From: Lentilactobacillus fungorum
GTDB lineage: Bacteria; Bacillota; Bacilli; Lactobacillales; Lactobacillaceae
Direction of reading: 5' to 3'
Assembly (NCBI RefSeq): GCF_016860605.1
Contig: NZ_BNJR01000016.1
Coordinates: forward strand, 62,001-126,000
Length of the DNA stretch: 64,000 nucleotides
Position 1 is the first letter of the stretch; every line of letters begins with the position of its first letter. The translations under genes were made by a program, and so were the position numbers. This document shows positions 26,135 through 34,189 of this stretch, piece by piece. The notes beneath the pieces are model-generated. The model was not told the DNA's origin and did no database searches. It worked only from the letters and a program-made list of their open reading frames with translations.

Positions 26135-26919
26135 AAAGCATGAGAACAATTAACTATCTCTTGAGGACAACTGTCATTGACAAAATGACGATTCCATTCA
26201 CGATTAGAATTGCCTTAACGCAAGAGCCGGCTTTCTTTGCTGACTTATTTCAAAGGGTGCGAAAAGACATCGACCGTGACTTAACCAGAATTGATGATGA
26301 GTTTTCCCCCTTTAAGGCCACATCACTGCTTTCTCAATTTCGAGCCGGCGATTTAAGCCTGCTTGAATCATCCGCGAGGTTTGCGGAAGTTTTTACTTTG
26401 GCTCAAGCAGCTCAAGTTGAAACGGCCGGGTATTTCGACCCTAATTTTGATGGCGACTATAACCCAACCGGGCTGGTTAAAGGTTGGGCAATTAATCGAA
26501 TTTTTGATCAGCGATTGCGGCCGCTGCTTCGCACACCGGAGATTGTTGGTGTCTCATTGAATGGCGGTGGCGATATCATGACCGCTATTAAGGCCACCAC
26601 AGACTTTCGCTGGGGAGTCGGCATTGCCAATCCCTTGAATGATAGCGAGATTCTTGGCAAATATGACCTGGCAAATAACGGCATTGCGACTTCTGGGCTC
26701 AGCCGGCGCGGAGAACACATTCGCCGGCAGGCCAGTTCACTTCAACAGGTGACGATTGTGGATGAAAGTTTACTTTTCGCAGATATTTGGGCGACGGCTG
26801 GGATGGCTGCTGGAACGAAGACTTTGTTGAATCTTGCGGCCCGTCATCAGTTGAATGGCGTTCTCGTTGATGAGCAACTTGGGGTTGTTCATTTCTCAAA
26901 AGGGGTGAGCCAGCCATGA
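26131..26919 (+). CDS. apbE: FAD:protein FMN transferase (ApbE)
   Basis: A 262-residue ApbE-family protein. Visible marks are IDDEFSPFKATSLLSQF, DPNFDGDYNPTGLVKGWAIN with its Gly-Leu-x-Lys-Gly, VSLNGGGDIMT, and IWATAGMAAG near the C-terminus, where the metal-binding Asp/Thr lie (ADIWATAGM). It transfers FMN from FAD to Thr in the SGAT motif of target proteins, here most likely the preceding gene's product. It has no signal peptide, so it may act in the cytoplasm, or be an atypically exported form; many lactobacillar ApbE lack an obvious signal. It overlaps the previous gene by 4 bases (GTGA). An ATG at 26140 after AGGTGA is an alternative start. Confidence 0.88.
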   Translation: MKSMRTINYLLRTTVIDKMTIPFTIRIALTQEPAFFADLFQRVRKDIDRDLTRIDDEFSPFKATSLLSQFRAGDLSLLESSARFAEVFTLAQAAQVETAGYFDPNFDGDYNPTGLVKGWAINRIFDQRLRPLLRTPEIVGVSLNGGGDIMTAIKATTDFRWGVGIANPLNDSEILGKYDLANNGIATSGLSRRGEHIRRQASSLQQVTIVDESLLFADIWATAGMAAGTKTLLNLAARHQLNGVLVDEQLGVVHFSKGVSQP

Positions 26920-28199
26920 TGAAGCATTATAATTATGCGCTTGGACTTACGTGGACAATCATCTTATTCGTGGTGCCGCTTCCGCTTATCCAAACGCTTG
27001 CGGCTGGGTTGCCACTAGCTTATTCTGATGAGTTTCAGGCGATTTACTTTGGTGCCATCGCATACGCTTGGATGTTAGCCGCCATCTATCTCAGTACGCG
27101 GCCTAAATGGCTGGATCGATTGATTGGGCTGCCGGATATGTATCTCATTCACGGCGTTATCAGCATTGCAGCGATTTTCTTAGCTTACCTGCATCAAAGC
27201 CAAACCCAGTCAGTCGGCTGGATCAAAACAACGGGTGATTGGGCCTACTGGTTATTGTTAGGCCTACTTGGTTATTCGCTGCTTTTTATGGCGGGATGGT
27301 TAACAAGTCGAATATCGGTTATCAAACGCATTAAAGCTTGGTTTGAACCAATATTTCGACATGAAGTTTCGGTTTGGATCCATCGGCTTAATTTAGTCGC
27401 AACGGTTCTGGTATTTATCCATGTTATTTTGATCAACTACGTTACGGCAATTAAACCGTTTATGATTTGGTTTTACCTATACAGCGTCCTGACGCTTGTC
27501 ACTTATGTTTGGGCCAAGTATCGAGATTCAATGACGTACCCTCGAGCAACCCTCATTAAAAATACGGAAATTGCGGAAAATGTGCATGAACTAAGGCTTA
27601 AATTAACAACCAACTTAGAATTATTGCCGGGGGACTTCGTTTTTATTTCGTTTCCAACGATTCAAGGCCTAAAAGAATTACATCCCTTTTCCCTCGTGAA
27701 TTCACCCACGAATAATAATGTCATTCAATTAGCAATAAGGGGTGATGGTGATTTTACCAAGGCGTTGGCTAATATCCCCGAGGGGACGCCGGTTCGGGTG
27801 GTTGGGGGCTATGGCCGCTACCAGCAGTTTTTAAATGAACGGTCTGAGTTCACAAATATCGTGATTATTGCTGGCGGAGTTGGAATCGTGCCGTTGCTTT
27901 CAATGATGGAAGCTAACGCCAATCGTGTGATTTCTTTGTTTTACACGGCTCATCGCGCTGAAGATCTATTGTACCCAGAAAAGATCATGGATTGGCAGCG
28001 TCGGGGTAAATTTCAAGCTTATCAGCAAGTTGGCCGCTTTGTAGATTCTGAAGTGTTGCGGCGGCTGCCTAAGGATTTTCAAACCAACTCACTATTTCTC
28101 ATTGGCGGCCCCAGTGGCATGATGCGTCATTGGAAACGCGTCTTCAAAAAGTACGGGGTTCCAGCAGGCCATCTTTATGCGGAAGAATTTAATTGGTGA
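26916..28199 (+). CDS. ferric reductase-like transmembrane protein with FAD/NAD(P)H-binding C-terminus
   Basis: A 427-residue fusion. Residues 1-200 are a six-helix ferric-reductase-like membrane domain, with heme-ligand candidate histidines at LIHGVISIAAIFLAYLHQS and in the IHRLNLVATVLVFIHVIL helix. The rest is a ferredoxin-NADP reductase-like module: the flavin-binding LHPFSLVNSP (R-x-Y-S/T variant), a GGYGRYQQF phosphate loop, the nucleotide-binding IIAGGVGIVPLLSMME, and the C-terminal LIGGPSGMMRHWKR. It moves electrons from cytosolic NAD(P)H across the membrane, likely to the FMN carrier encoded two genes upstream. It overlaps apbE by 4 bases and completes the operon. Confidence 0.88.
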   Translation: MMKHYNYALGLTWTIILFVVPLPLIQTLAAGLPLAYSDEFQAIYFGAIAYAWMLAAIYLSTRPKWLDRLIGLPDMYLIHGVISIAAIFLAYLHQSQTQSVGWIKTTGDWAYWLLLGLLGYSLLFMAGWLTSRISVIKRIKAWFEPIFRHEVSVWIHRLNLVATVLVFIHVILINYVTAIKPFMIWFYLYSVLTLVTYVWAKYRDSMTYPRATLIKNTEIAENVHELRLKLTTNLELLPGDFVFISFPTIQGLKELHPFSLVNSPTNNNVIQLAIRGDGDFTKALANIPEGTPVRVVGGYGRYQQFLNERSEFTNIVIIAGGVGIVPLLSMMEANANRVISLFYTAHRAEDLLYPEKIMDWQRRGKFQAYQQVGRFVDSEVLRRLPKDFQTNSLFLIGGPSGMMRHWKRVFKKYGVPAGHLYAEEFNW

Positions 28200-28264
28200 G
28201 GTTAACCCAATGAATGACCAAGTTGGCGGGTGGCTTGAAGGTAAAAATGCTTTAGTGTGAACCA

Positions 28265-28324
28265 CGTCCTTTCGATATAATCGTTTTGGCTACCAACCAA
28301 AATGACAGTCGAAAGGGCGTTTTT
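28265..28324 (+). terminator. long terminator hairpin of the redox operon
   Basis: CGTCCTTTCGA pairs with TCGAAAGGGCG, with an inner pairing of TTTTGG and CCAAAA, and is followed by five T residues. Confidence 0.85.
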
Positions 28325-28336
28325 GGCTTACCCAAA

Positions 28337-28444
28337 GTGCGCACCAGACACAGACAAAGCAGTGGATATGCAGTTTTAATTAGCACCGTTTTGCTTACCG
28401 GAATCGCGGTAATACTGATAGGGTTGGTTAGGGCGGCGTGGTGA
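28337..28444 (+). CDS. candidate 35-residue single-helix peptide
   Basis: A frame from GTG 28337: VRTRHRQSSGYAVLISTVLL then TGIAVILIGLVRAAW. The basic leader, a Gly-Tyr step and a long hydrophobic helix look like the N-terminus of a type IV pilin-like or small membrane protein, but it has no ribosome binding site and no continuation. It lies right after a terminator. It could be a remnant of a longer pseudopilin gene or a chance frame. Low support. Confidence 0.2.
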   Translation: MRTRHRQSSGYAVLISTVLLTGIAVILIGLVRAAW

Positions 28445-28590
28445 AAAGATACTGTAGGTATCTGGTTTTGTTAAAGATCTAAGCATTGATACAAATATCT
28501 GTTGATTAATAACGCTCAAGTTAAATGGGCAAAGTTATAAACAAAATCACAAATATTTACTCTAGTAATATATATTTAGTTTTATTATGG

Positions 28591-28599
28591 TGCTATAAT
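28591..28599 (+). promoter_or_regulatory. extended -10 promoter of the second DUF5776 gene
   Basis: TGCTATAAT at 28591-28599 is an extended -10 box (TG-n-TATAAT). The AT-rich sequence upstream has no good -35, as is usual for extended -10 promoters. It is 50 bases before the start codon. Confidence 0.6.
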
Positions 28600-28648
28600 A
28601 ATGGAGTGCTTTTGAGCATGTTAAACATATTTGAGGAGGTATTATTTT

Positions 28649-29998
28649 ATGATAGAAAAGGTTCATGATGTGCATCGGCACGTCGTTCGAGGGGCGCTTA
28701 CGTTTGCCGGAGCCCTCGCACTTGGTCTAGCTGTTGGGGGCGTCACAAATGCTTCTGCTGCAAGTTCGGTTAATCCTGTAATGTCATCTACGGGAACACT
28801 TGCTCAACAGCAAGCAACCATGGAAGCTAAAGATTTCACTGTTGCTTATGGCAGTGATTGGTATAAGCAAATGTATAATGGCATTACCAAACTATTAGAT
28901 GCAAATGGTAAAGCGGTCGATCCAGCAGCTGCTAACGTTGATGTATCATTGGTTGATGCAAAGTACAAGCCGGCTGACAAAGTTGACACCAAGGATGCAG
29001 GTGCAGTCTACACAGTTACATACGCCTATCAGGGGATTTCCAAACAGGTTAAAGTAACGGTTGGGTCACGACTCACTGTTAAGGACTTCACTGTTGACTA
29101 TGGCAGTGATTGGTATAAGCAAATGTATAATGGCATTACGGCGCTGTTGGACGTAGATGGTAAGACAATCGATCCAGCTGCCGCTAATGTTGATGTATCA
29201 TTGACTGATGCAAATTATAAGCACGCTGATAAAGTTGATACCAAGGATGCAGGTGCGGCCTACACGGTTACATACGCCTATGATGGTCTTTCCGAACAGG
29301 CTAAGGTAACGGTTGGTCAAAAGCCAACGCCAGCGCCAACACCAAATAATGGCGGGACTGTAATTAATGGCACTGGCACTAATAGTACAAGCACTAATAG
29401 TTCAAGTACTAGCTCAAGTACTAATAATGCTACTACCAGCACAACACCGACAACCAACAGTTCCAATAATTCCGTAACGACGCCAAGTCAAACGAATAAA
29501 GCTGCGGCATCAACCGGAACAGTTACCAAAGGTTCTGTCGTATACGCTGTTAAGCCGGTTTACCTGTACAAGACTGCTAACTTCAAGAAGACACAACGCT
29601 TAGCTACTTATCCCAAAGCTAAGCGCGTTAACCGGCCAATGTTCGTGGTTCTTGGAACTAAGCGAGCCAGCAACGGGGCATTAAGATACAAAGTTCGCGA
29701 TGTTAACCACGGCAAAAAGACGGCTAATAAGGTTGGCTACATTACCGCCAACAGTAAGTATGTTGTTAGCGTTTATTACCAGACCATGCCTAAAAACAAA
29801 AAAGTTACTGTGATCTCTACCAAAGGGGTTCACGCATACAAAAATACGAATTTAACCGGCAAAGCCAAGACTTACAAGAAAGGGACCCGACTTACGGTTA
29901 AGAAGATTGTTAAGCATAATCTAACCACTCGTTATCAATTGAGCAACGGTTATTATATGACAGCTAATAAAAAACTAGTTATTCAAGGTAACTACTAA
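28649..29998 (+). CDS. secreted repeat protein with DUF5776-type C-terminus
   Basis: A 449-residue extracellular protein starting at ATG 28649, nine bases after GAGGAGG. The signal peptide ends near GVTNASAAS. Two tandem repeats of about 81 residues follow (about 58-138 and 147-228), each beginning KDFTVxYGSDWYKQMYNGIT and ending YTVTYAYxGxSxQxKVTVG; they resemble Ig-like/MBG-type beta repeats. Next comes a Ser/Thr/Asn-rich linker of about 60 residues. From about residue 296 there is a cationic DUF5776-type module (VYAVKPVYLYKTANFKKTQR), shared with the proteins at 9824 and 42048. There is no LPXTG. It is likely wall-bound by its basic C-terminus. It has its own promoter and terminator. Confidence 0.85.
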   Translation: MIEKVHDVHRHVVRGALTFAGALALGLAVGGVTNASAASSVNPVMSSTGTLAQQQATMEAKDFTVAYGSDWYKQMYNGITKLLDANGKAVDPAAANVDVSLVDAKYKPADKVDTKDAGAVYTVTYAYQGISKQVKVTVGSRLTVKDFTVDYGSDWYKQMYNGITALLDVDGKTIDPAAANVDVSLTDANYKHADKVDTKDAGAAYTVTYAYDGLSEQAKVTVGQKPTPAPTPNNGGTVINGTGTNSTSTNSSSTSSSTNNATTSTTPTTNSSNNSVTTPSQTNKAAASTGTVTKGSVVYAVKPVYLYKTANFKKTQRLATYPKAKRVNRPMFVVLGTKRASNGALRYKVRDVNHGKKTANKVGYITANSKYVVSVYYQTMPKNKKVTVISTKGVHAYKNTNLTGKAKTYKKGTRLTVKKIVKHNLTTRYQLSNGYYMTANKKLVIQGNY

Positions 29999-30010
29999 TT
30001 CAATAGTGAA

Positions 30011-30053
30011 TTAAAGAACCCTCGGTGTTGATTCAATGCCGAGGGTTCTTTAA
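30011..30053. terminator. bidirectional terminator
   Basis: AAAGAACCCTCGG pairs perfectly with CCGAGGGTTCTTT. It lies between the convergent surface protein and XRE regulator genes. Confidence 0.88.
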
Positions 30054-30092
30054 TAAGCTCAGTTCAACTGTAAAAGCAAGGGGTAGTTTTGC

Positions 30093-30434
30093 CTAATCTT
30101 CATCCATAATGTCAATTAGCTTCATAAAAGCATCAATCAATCGATCTCGCTTTGTGTCCTCTATCGCATGTAATTTTTTCAAAAGCAGTTGCTCTTGAGA
30201 GGACTGCTTAGTCCCAATTACCGTTGGAACGCCTTTCAGTAAGTCGATCGGCTCCAACCTTAAGGCATCAGCGAGTTTAAGCAAAGTGGTGACACTAATA
30301 TTTTGCTTACCTCTATTTTCAAATTTTGAGAGAAAGTTGATTGATAGTTCACTTAATTCTGCTAATTGATCCTGGGTCATTCCTAGTTGCTTGCGTCGTT
30401 GCTTAACAATGTCGCCGATACTAAATTTATTCAT
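30093..30434 (-). CDS. XRE family helix-turn-helix regulator
   Basis: A 113-residue protein with an N-terminal Cro/C1-type helix-turn-helix (IGDIVKQRRKQLGMTQDQLA, then SINFLSKFENRGKQNISVTTL) at residues 6-60 and a short helical C-terminal part, probably for dimerisation. The ribosome binding site AGGAG is well placed. It is divergent from the envelope gene cluster that starts at 30885 and is the only regulator in that neighbourhood, so it is a candidate controller of it, but the 450-bp gap shows no clear operator. Confidence 0.85.
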   Translation of the reverse strand: MNKFSIGDIVKQRRKQLGMTQDQLAELSELSINFLSKFENRGKQNISVTTLLKLADALRLEPIDLLKGVPTVIGTKQSSQEQLLLKKLHAIEDTKRDRLIDAFMKLIDIMDED

Positions 30435-30884
30435 CGTATAATCTCCTCTATCGTTGTCTACAAGCGACTTTAGAGGAATTTTGGGCTTTGCAGAAGTGCT
30501 TCTTGTAAAAGTTTACACATTGTACTAGAGTATAAGTTAAGGCTAACATGAGGGTTAGAATCCTCAAAAACCATTGAGATAGAAGTCATGAGCAGGGGCG
30601 ATTTGGGCAGCTGTTTTTGTGATGGGGTGTTGCCGGAGTGGTTGATAGTTAGTGCTCGCAAGATGCTTATGTAGCGTATAGCGAGTGCTACGGCGACCAT
30701 ATATCTAAGCATCACAGTCATTATGCTTATTAGTTGAGACGGAAATTGAAATGATTAACTGAAGCTATTGGCACTAAATTAAGTCGGTGGCGTGGTTGGT
30801 ATTATCATATCAATCGGATAATTACGCGCCCCCTTAAAAGGCTTAGCTAACTATGATACATAACATTCATACGAGGAGTTTACG
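30435..30884. other. divergent intergenic region
   Basis: About 450 bp between an XRE regulator gene and the envelope gene cluster. An 83-codon frame on the minus strand has no ribosome binding site and unlikely composition, so I do not call it. GAGGAG at the right end serves the lipoprotein gene. No palindrome stands out. Confidence 0.4.
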
Positions 30885-31379
30885 ATGGAAAAAAGAAAAA
30901 GTTGGGTTAGTATTTTAGCACTAATCATTACAATAATTAGTTTGGCCGGTTGTGATAATGGCGGTGATCGCGCTAACAATGATACCAATGAGACGCCGCC
31001 ACAGTCCTATAAAGGTATCGATGATGCGGTTTCAACTGTAAAAGAATCCCAGTCTGTGGTAAATGCACTTGGCGGGACTGGTACGTCCAAGGTTAAGGTT
31101 TATCTACTTGGAAATACCGATAACGATTCAACAACCTTTAGATTGAAAATGGACGATGGGAATACTTACTGGTTTTATCTGTACAAGATGTATTGGGAAA
31201 ATGAATTGGATAATCAAAGCTACTCCAAGTATTTTATATGTATTACTTTCAAAAAAATGCCGGGATATGACAAGCAGAATGTTGGTGGGTTACTTGTCAA
31301 GCCAATTGATACGGCGACAGTGGAAAACTATTTGAATTATAAAACAATCCAGAAAATTGATGGCTGGCGTTCGGCGTGA
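30885..31379 (+). CDS. small lipoprotein of unknown function
   Basis: A 164-residue protein with a lipoprotein signal: basic start, hydrophobic ILALIITIISLAGC with Cys22 in a lipobox (L-A-G-C). After the anchor comes an Asp/Asn-rich spacer and a compact domain with aromatic strands (TYWFYLYKMYWENELDNQ). It is the first of a long run of co-directional genes for secreted and membrane proteins up to 39482. I do not recognise the family. The ribosome binding site (GAGGAG) is good. The mature part is soluble and faces the wall. Confidence 0.75.
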   Translation: MEKRKSWVSILALIITIISLAGCDNGGDRANNDTNETPPQSYKGIDDAVSTVKESQSVVNALGGTGTSKVKVYLLGNTDNDSTTFRLKMDDGNTYWFYLYKMYWENELDNQSYSKYFICITFKKMPGYDKQNVGGLLVKPIDTATVENYLNYKTIQKIDGWRSA

Positions 31380-31410
31380 GGAACTGACCATTTTTGGGGA
31401 GGGCAATGTA

Positions 31411-31716
31411 ATGAATGGATGGGTGAAGTTCGGAATAGTTTGGCTTATTTATATGATGATGCCGGATTATGGTTTTGTTATGAAAACCGTTGTTGGAATG
31501 GTCGCTTTTTTAATCTTAGATGTGCTGTTTCCTGACAAAGCTAAGAAGAGTGAACAATCTTCTAATCAAGTTATGCCATCTTCTTCAACTCACAAGCCCC
31601 AATCTGAGCAACTTATTGTTGATGGGAAACACATGAAGGTCTGTCCATCATGTAATGCTAAAGTGAGCGCAGATGCTAATTGGTGTCCCCAATGTGGTCA
31701 TCAGTTCAAGAAATGA
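31411..31716 (+). CDS. small membrane protein with C-terminal zinc ribbon
   Basis: A 101-residue protein: one or two N-terminal membrane helices (FGIVWLIYMMMPDYGFVM; VVGMVAFLILDVLF), a polar linker, and a C-terminal double-CxxC zinc ribbon (CPSCNAKVSADANWCPQCGH). ATG 31411 is chosen because GGGGAGGG lies 7 bases upstream. Zinc-ribbon membrane proteins of this sort recur three times in this cluster, with the ribbon at the C-terminus here and at the N-terminus in the others. The role is unknown; a cytoplasmic adaptor to the membrane is plausible. Confidence 0.75.
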   Translation: MNGWVKFGIVWLIYMMMPDYGFVMKTVVGMVAFLILDVLFPDKAKKSEQSSNQVMPSSSTHKPQSEQLIVDGKHMKVCPSCNAKVSADANWCPQCGHQFKK

Positions 31717-31726
31717 GGGAGAAGCA

Positions 31727-32257
31727 ATGTTTAAGAATTTAAGTACGGGGTGGAAAACCATTATTGTTGTTGCCTTGATTGGGGCTTTCTTTATTATCAA
31801 GGAGCGGCCATGGCAACCACGGGGGTATCAGGATGCTGATTCAGTGATGGGTTATGCGCTGGTAAATGACGATAGTATTCCAGCTGATATGGAACTTGCT
31901 TCCGTTCGTGAAGATAATAACGGTGACTACACGGACACTAATGTTGAGCGAGTATTCGTCATGAAAAACAAACGTCATGGCAATTATGTGTTCAGGTTCA
32001 AAAATCATTACGTGTACATAATTAAGACTGATGATTTTTCCAATAGCTCGTATTGGTTAGAGGCAATTGGAGTGCATAAGGATGACAACGGCAACATATA
32101 TCAGCACACCCTAGACTCGAAATCTGATAGTGCCATGTTGAAATATTGTACCGAAGATAAGGGGTACAGTATTGATGACCTCAAATCTAATTACAGTGGA
32201 GCTCAAGCTGCTTTCGATAGGGGACAGCGAGCTGTCGTAAATGGCGACTTTAATTAG
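31727..32257 (+). CDS. membrane-anchored extracellular protein, unknown
   Basis: A 176-residue protein with one N-terminal membrane helix (TIIVVALIGAFFIIKERPW) and a soluble outer domain rich in Asp and Tyr. It contains ERVFVMKNKRHGNYVFRFKN and a YSIDDLKSNYSGAQAAFDRG end. ATG 31727 follows GAGGGAG by 6 bases and is 10 bases after the zinc-ribbon gene's stop, so the two are probably cotranscribed. The overall plan (helix plus small mixed domain) is like that of the lipoprotein at 30885. I do not recognise the family. Confidence 0.7.
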   Translation: MFKNLSTGWKTIIVVALIGAFFIIKERPWQPRGYQDADSVMGYALVNDDSIPADMELASVREDNNGDYTDTNVERVFVMKNKRHGNYVFRFKNHYVYIIKTDDFSNSSYWLEAIGVHKDDNGNIYQHTLDSKSDSAMLKYCTEDKGYSIDDLKSNYSGAQAAFDRGQRAVVNGDFN

Positions 32258-32303
32258 CTATGATGTCCGATGTTTTAAATGTTTAATTGAAAGGGGTAAT
32301 CAC

Positions 32304-32738
32304 ATGAAAACTAAGACAATTATTGCAACAGCTTTATTGACCGCCGGACTTGGATTGGGAGCTTCTAGCGCAGCTGCTAATGCATCAAGTTGGCATAAAG
32401 GAACTCCTGGATTTTTACGAAATACATTTTATAGGACTAAGTTGGGTCCTAAATATGTAAAAATTGGTAATCAGTGGGGTAAAAATGGTCTGCATCGGTA
32501 TGAGGGCTTTAAAACTTATCGGACTCAGGTAAAATTTTACGGTTATCAGTATAATTTGAAATTGAAAAGTTGCCATTATAAGCATTCTGGGCATACCTAT
32601 GTAGTTCGAGGAAAGTATGGCTATGCACTTAAGATTGTTAGGACTTCTAAGAACCACCTTTATGCAAATACCGGAAACATTGATAGCTCTGGGAAAGGAT
32701 ATTTCACTAAGCTAGAACATATGGTTCGAATTTACTAA
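32304..32738 (+). CDS. small secreted cationic protein, RG-motif family
   Basis: A 144-residue secreted protein: signal peptide (IIATALLTAGLGLGASSAAA, cleavage near ANAS), then SSWHKGTPGFLRNTFYRTKL, the first of several paralogues here whose mature part begins with a W-x-x-G-T-P-x-x-x-R-[GN]-x-[WYF] motif. The rest is rich in Lys, Tyr, His and Gly and probably beta-stranded. It has no cysteine, no cell-wall anchor and high positive charge. Such proteins are common in lactobacilli as hypothetical extracellular proteins. Ribosome binding site AAAGGGG. The function is unknown; wall or polyanion binding is plausible from charge. Confidence 0.7.
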   Translation: MKTKTIIATALLTAGLGLGASSAAANASSWHKGTPGFLRNTFYRTKLGPKYVKIGNQWGKNGLHRYEGFKTYRTQVKFYGYQYNLKLKSCHYKHSGHTYVVRGKYGYALKIVRTSKNHLYANTGNIDSSGKGYFTKLEHMVRIY

Positions 32739-32766
32739 ATTGTTAACTTGTTGGAGGATAAATCAC

Positions 32767-33150
32767 ATGAGAGGACTTAAAACAGGAATAGCAACACTGG
32801 CAGCAGTGTCAGGATTGGCAATGATTGGATTAGCGCCCAAGCCGGCCTATGCATATTGGGAAGAACATTATGTTGGTCACGAATACAAAGTTCGAATAGT
32901 TAAGCCAACAGAAGTTAACATGGTAGTCTTTGGCAAGTATTCTTATCAGAATCGTGAGTACCCATATTCAACCTTACACAAAGGTCAGGTCGTTAGGATT
33001 TTATATGGCGGTACGAGTGGCTTTGATTGGCACGTGATGGGTGGCAGATATGGTCATTATGGACAGCCTTATTACCAATTTAGTGCCAAGTTCAAATCAC
33101 ACAAATCCTTTAAGATTTTGAAAACTTATCACGGGACGAATTGGTTCTAG
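32767..33150 (+). CDS. small secreted protein, SH3-like in character
   Basis: A 127-residue secreted protein with a signal peptide (GIATLAAVSGLAMIGLAP, cleavage near PAYA) and a mature part of short aromatic strands (KYSYQNREYPYSTLHKGQVV). The alternation of Tyr, Gly and charged residues suggests an SH3-like barrel, but no named family is certain. It starts at ATG 32767, 8 bases after GGAGG. It lies between two members of the RG-motif family but lacks that motif. It is probably part of the same extracellular set. Confidence 0.65.
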   Translation: MRGLKTGIATLAAVSGLAMIGLAPKPAYAYWEEHYVGHEYKVRIVKPTEVNMVVFGKYSYQNREYPYSTLHKGQVVRILYGGTSGFDWHVMGGRYGHYGQPYYQFSAKFKSHKSFKILKTYHGTNWF

Positions 33151-33629
33151 GAGGTATCAGTCGGGCAGATAGCACCGCAATTTTTGAACCTGATTTACCG
33201 CAAGGGCTGAGTACACCTTATGCGTCAGATGAAACGCCAGTTGGTACAACCGCGGAAATTACTCAAACTTATGAAAGGGAAACTGGGGGCGAAGACGATT
33301 CGGATGAAGAAGATGGCGTAGAAATTATTCAGAATCCCCAAACTAAGCGATACGTTTTTAATTACAAATTTAGAGGCCAATATCTACCAGTTTATGTCGT
33401 TTATGCCAGGAATTCCCCTAATACGACATATTTAGTTTACCTCGTTCCGGTTGGAGGCAAAACTAAATATCAGTGCTTAACGACGTTTCATCCAAGCCTA
33501 GTTGAGGATCAGTTAAGTTTCAGTAGATACGTGGGCTTTACGCAACAGGAGTCCATCGATGTTAGTGATTTTCAGCCTAAAAAAGGTCACATAAAGCAAT
33601 ATGGCAAGTGGTTTGCAGCATATCGATAG
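33141..33629 (+). pseudogene. extracellular-type protein lacking a start codon and signal peptide
   Basis: The frame overlaps the previous gene's end and its only available initiator is a TTG at 33141, followed, rather than preceded, by AGGAGG. That AGGAGG site is ready to serve a start about 8 bases on, where the sequence reads CAGTCGGGC and no initiator exists. The predicted product has no signal peptide and no internal methionine, yet its sequence (acidic DDSDEEDGVEIIQ, then KRYVFNYKFRGQYLPVYVVY) resembles the extracellular domains around it. A small deletion that removed the start and signal region is the simplest reading. If TTG is used, it would be a cytosolic 162-residue protein. Confidence 0.5.
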
Positions 33630-33693
33630 AACTTGAAAGTCTTAGAAACTTTGGATTTGAGGTAGTCAAAAGCAATTTGAAGGGGGTTACAAG

Positions 33694-34170
33694 ATGAAAA
33701 GCTTAAAACTAGTATTAGCAACGGTAGCATTAACCTTAGGGTTGGGATGGGGATTTGCCAGCACGCCTGCAACTGCGGCAACTGAATTAGCAACGGTTCC
33801 CAAAAATATGCGGGGCGCGTGGAAGGAATATTCAGCAAATGGCCGCCAATATTATGACACAATTCATTACACGGCAACGACATCTTACTACTATTATCAC
33901 AATAAGCATCACCAGTTAAAAAGAAAGTTGTACAATTTGGCAACTTGGGCACCGACAACTAAGCGGGTTCGGATTTCGAATCCAATTTATAGCGCTGGCC
34001 ATGGTCGTTATTCAATTTGGTGGCAACTACATGGGGCAGCTGGTGCGACAATGCATCCAAATTATTATCGAATAACAACTAGAAATGTTTTGGGACATAG
34101 GCATAAGGTGCTAATTAGTTACAGCGGACCGCAATTTGGCGGACTTTATTCTATTGCGATCAAAAAATAA
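33694..34170 (+). CDS. small secreted cationic protein, RG-motif family
   Basis: A 158-residue secreted protein: signal peptide (LVLATVALTLGLGWGFAS, cleavage near TAATA), then ATVPKNMRGAWKEYSANGRQ, the family motif P-K-x-x-R-G-x-W near the mature N-terminus. The remainder is Tyr/His/Arg-rich (SYYYYHNKHHQLKRKLYN) and strongly basic. Ribosome binding site AAGGGGG. Only 19 bases separate it from the next family member, so they are cotranscribed. Confidence 0.7.
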   Translation: MKSLKLVLATVALTLGLGWGFASTPATAATELATVPKNMRGAWKEYSANGRQYYDTIHYTATTSYYYYHNKHHQLKRKLYNLATWAPTTKRVRISNPIYSAGHGRYSIWWQLHGAAGATMHPNYYRITTRNVLGHRHKVLISYSGPQFGGLYSIAIKK

Positions 34171-34189
34171 ATAACGAGGGTCTAATGCA

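Noticed and set aside
28202-28262. Short frame after the ferric reductase gene
   Set aside because: Only 16 codons, no ribosome binding site, and it lies just ahead of the operon terminator.
30470-30721. 83-codon minus-strand frame between the XRE regulator and the envelope cluster
   Set aside because: No ribosome binding site, unusual composition and no family resemblance; it lies in the promoter region of the XRE gene.
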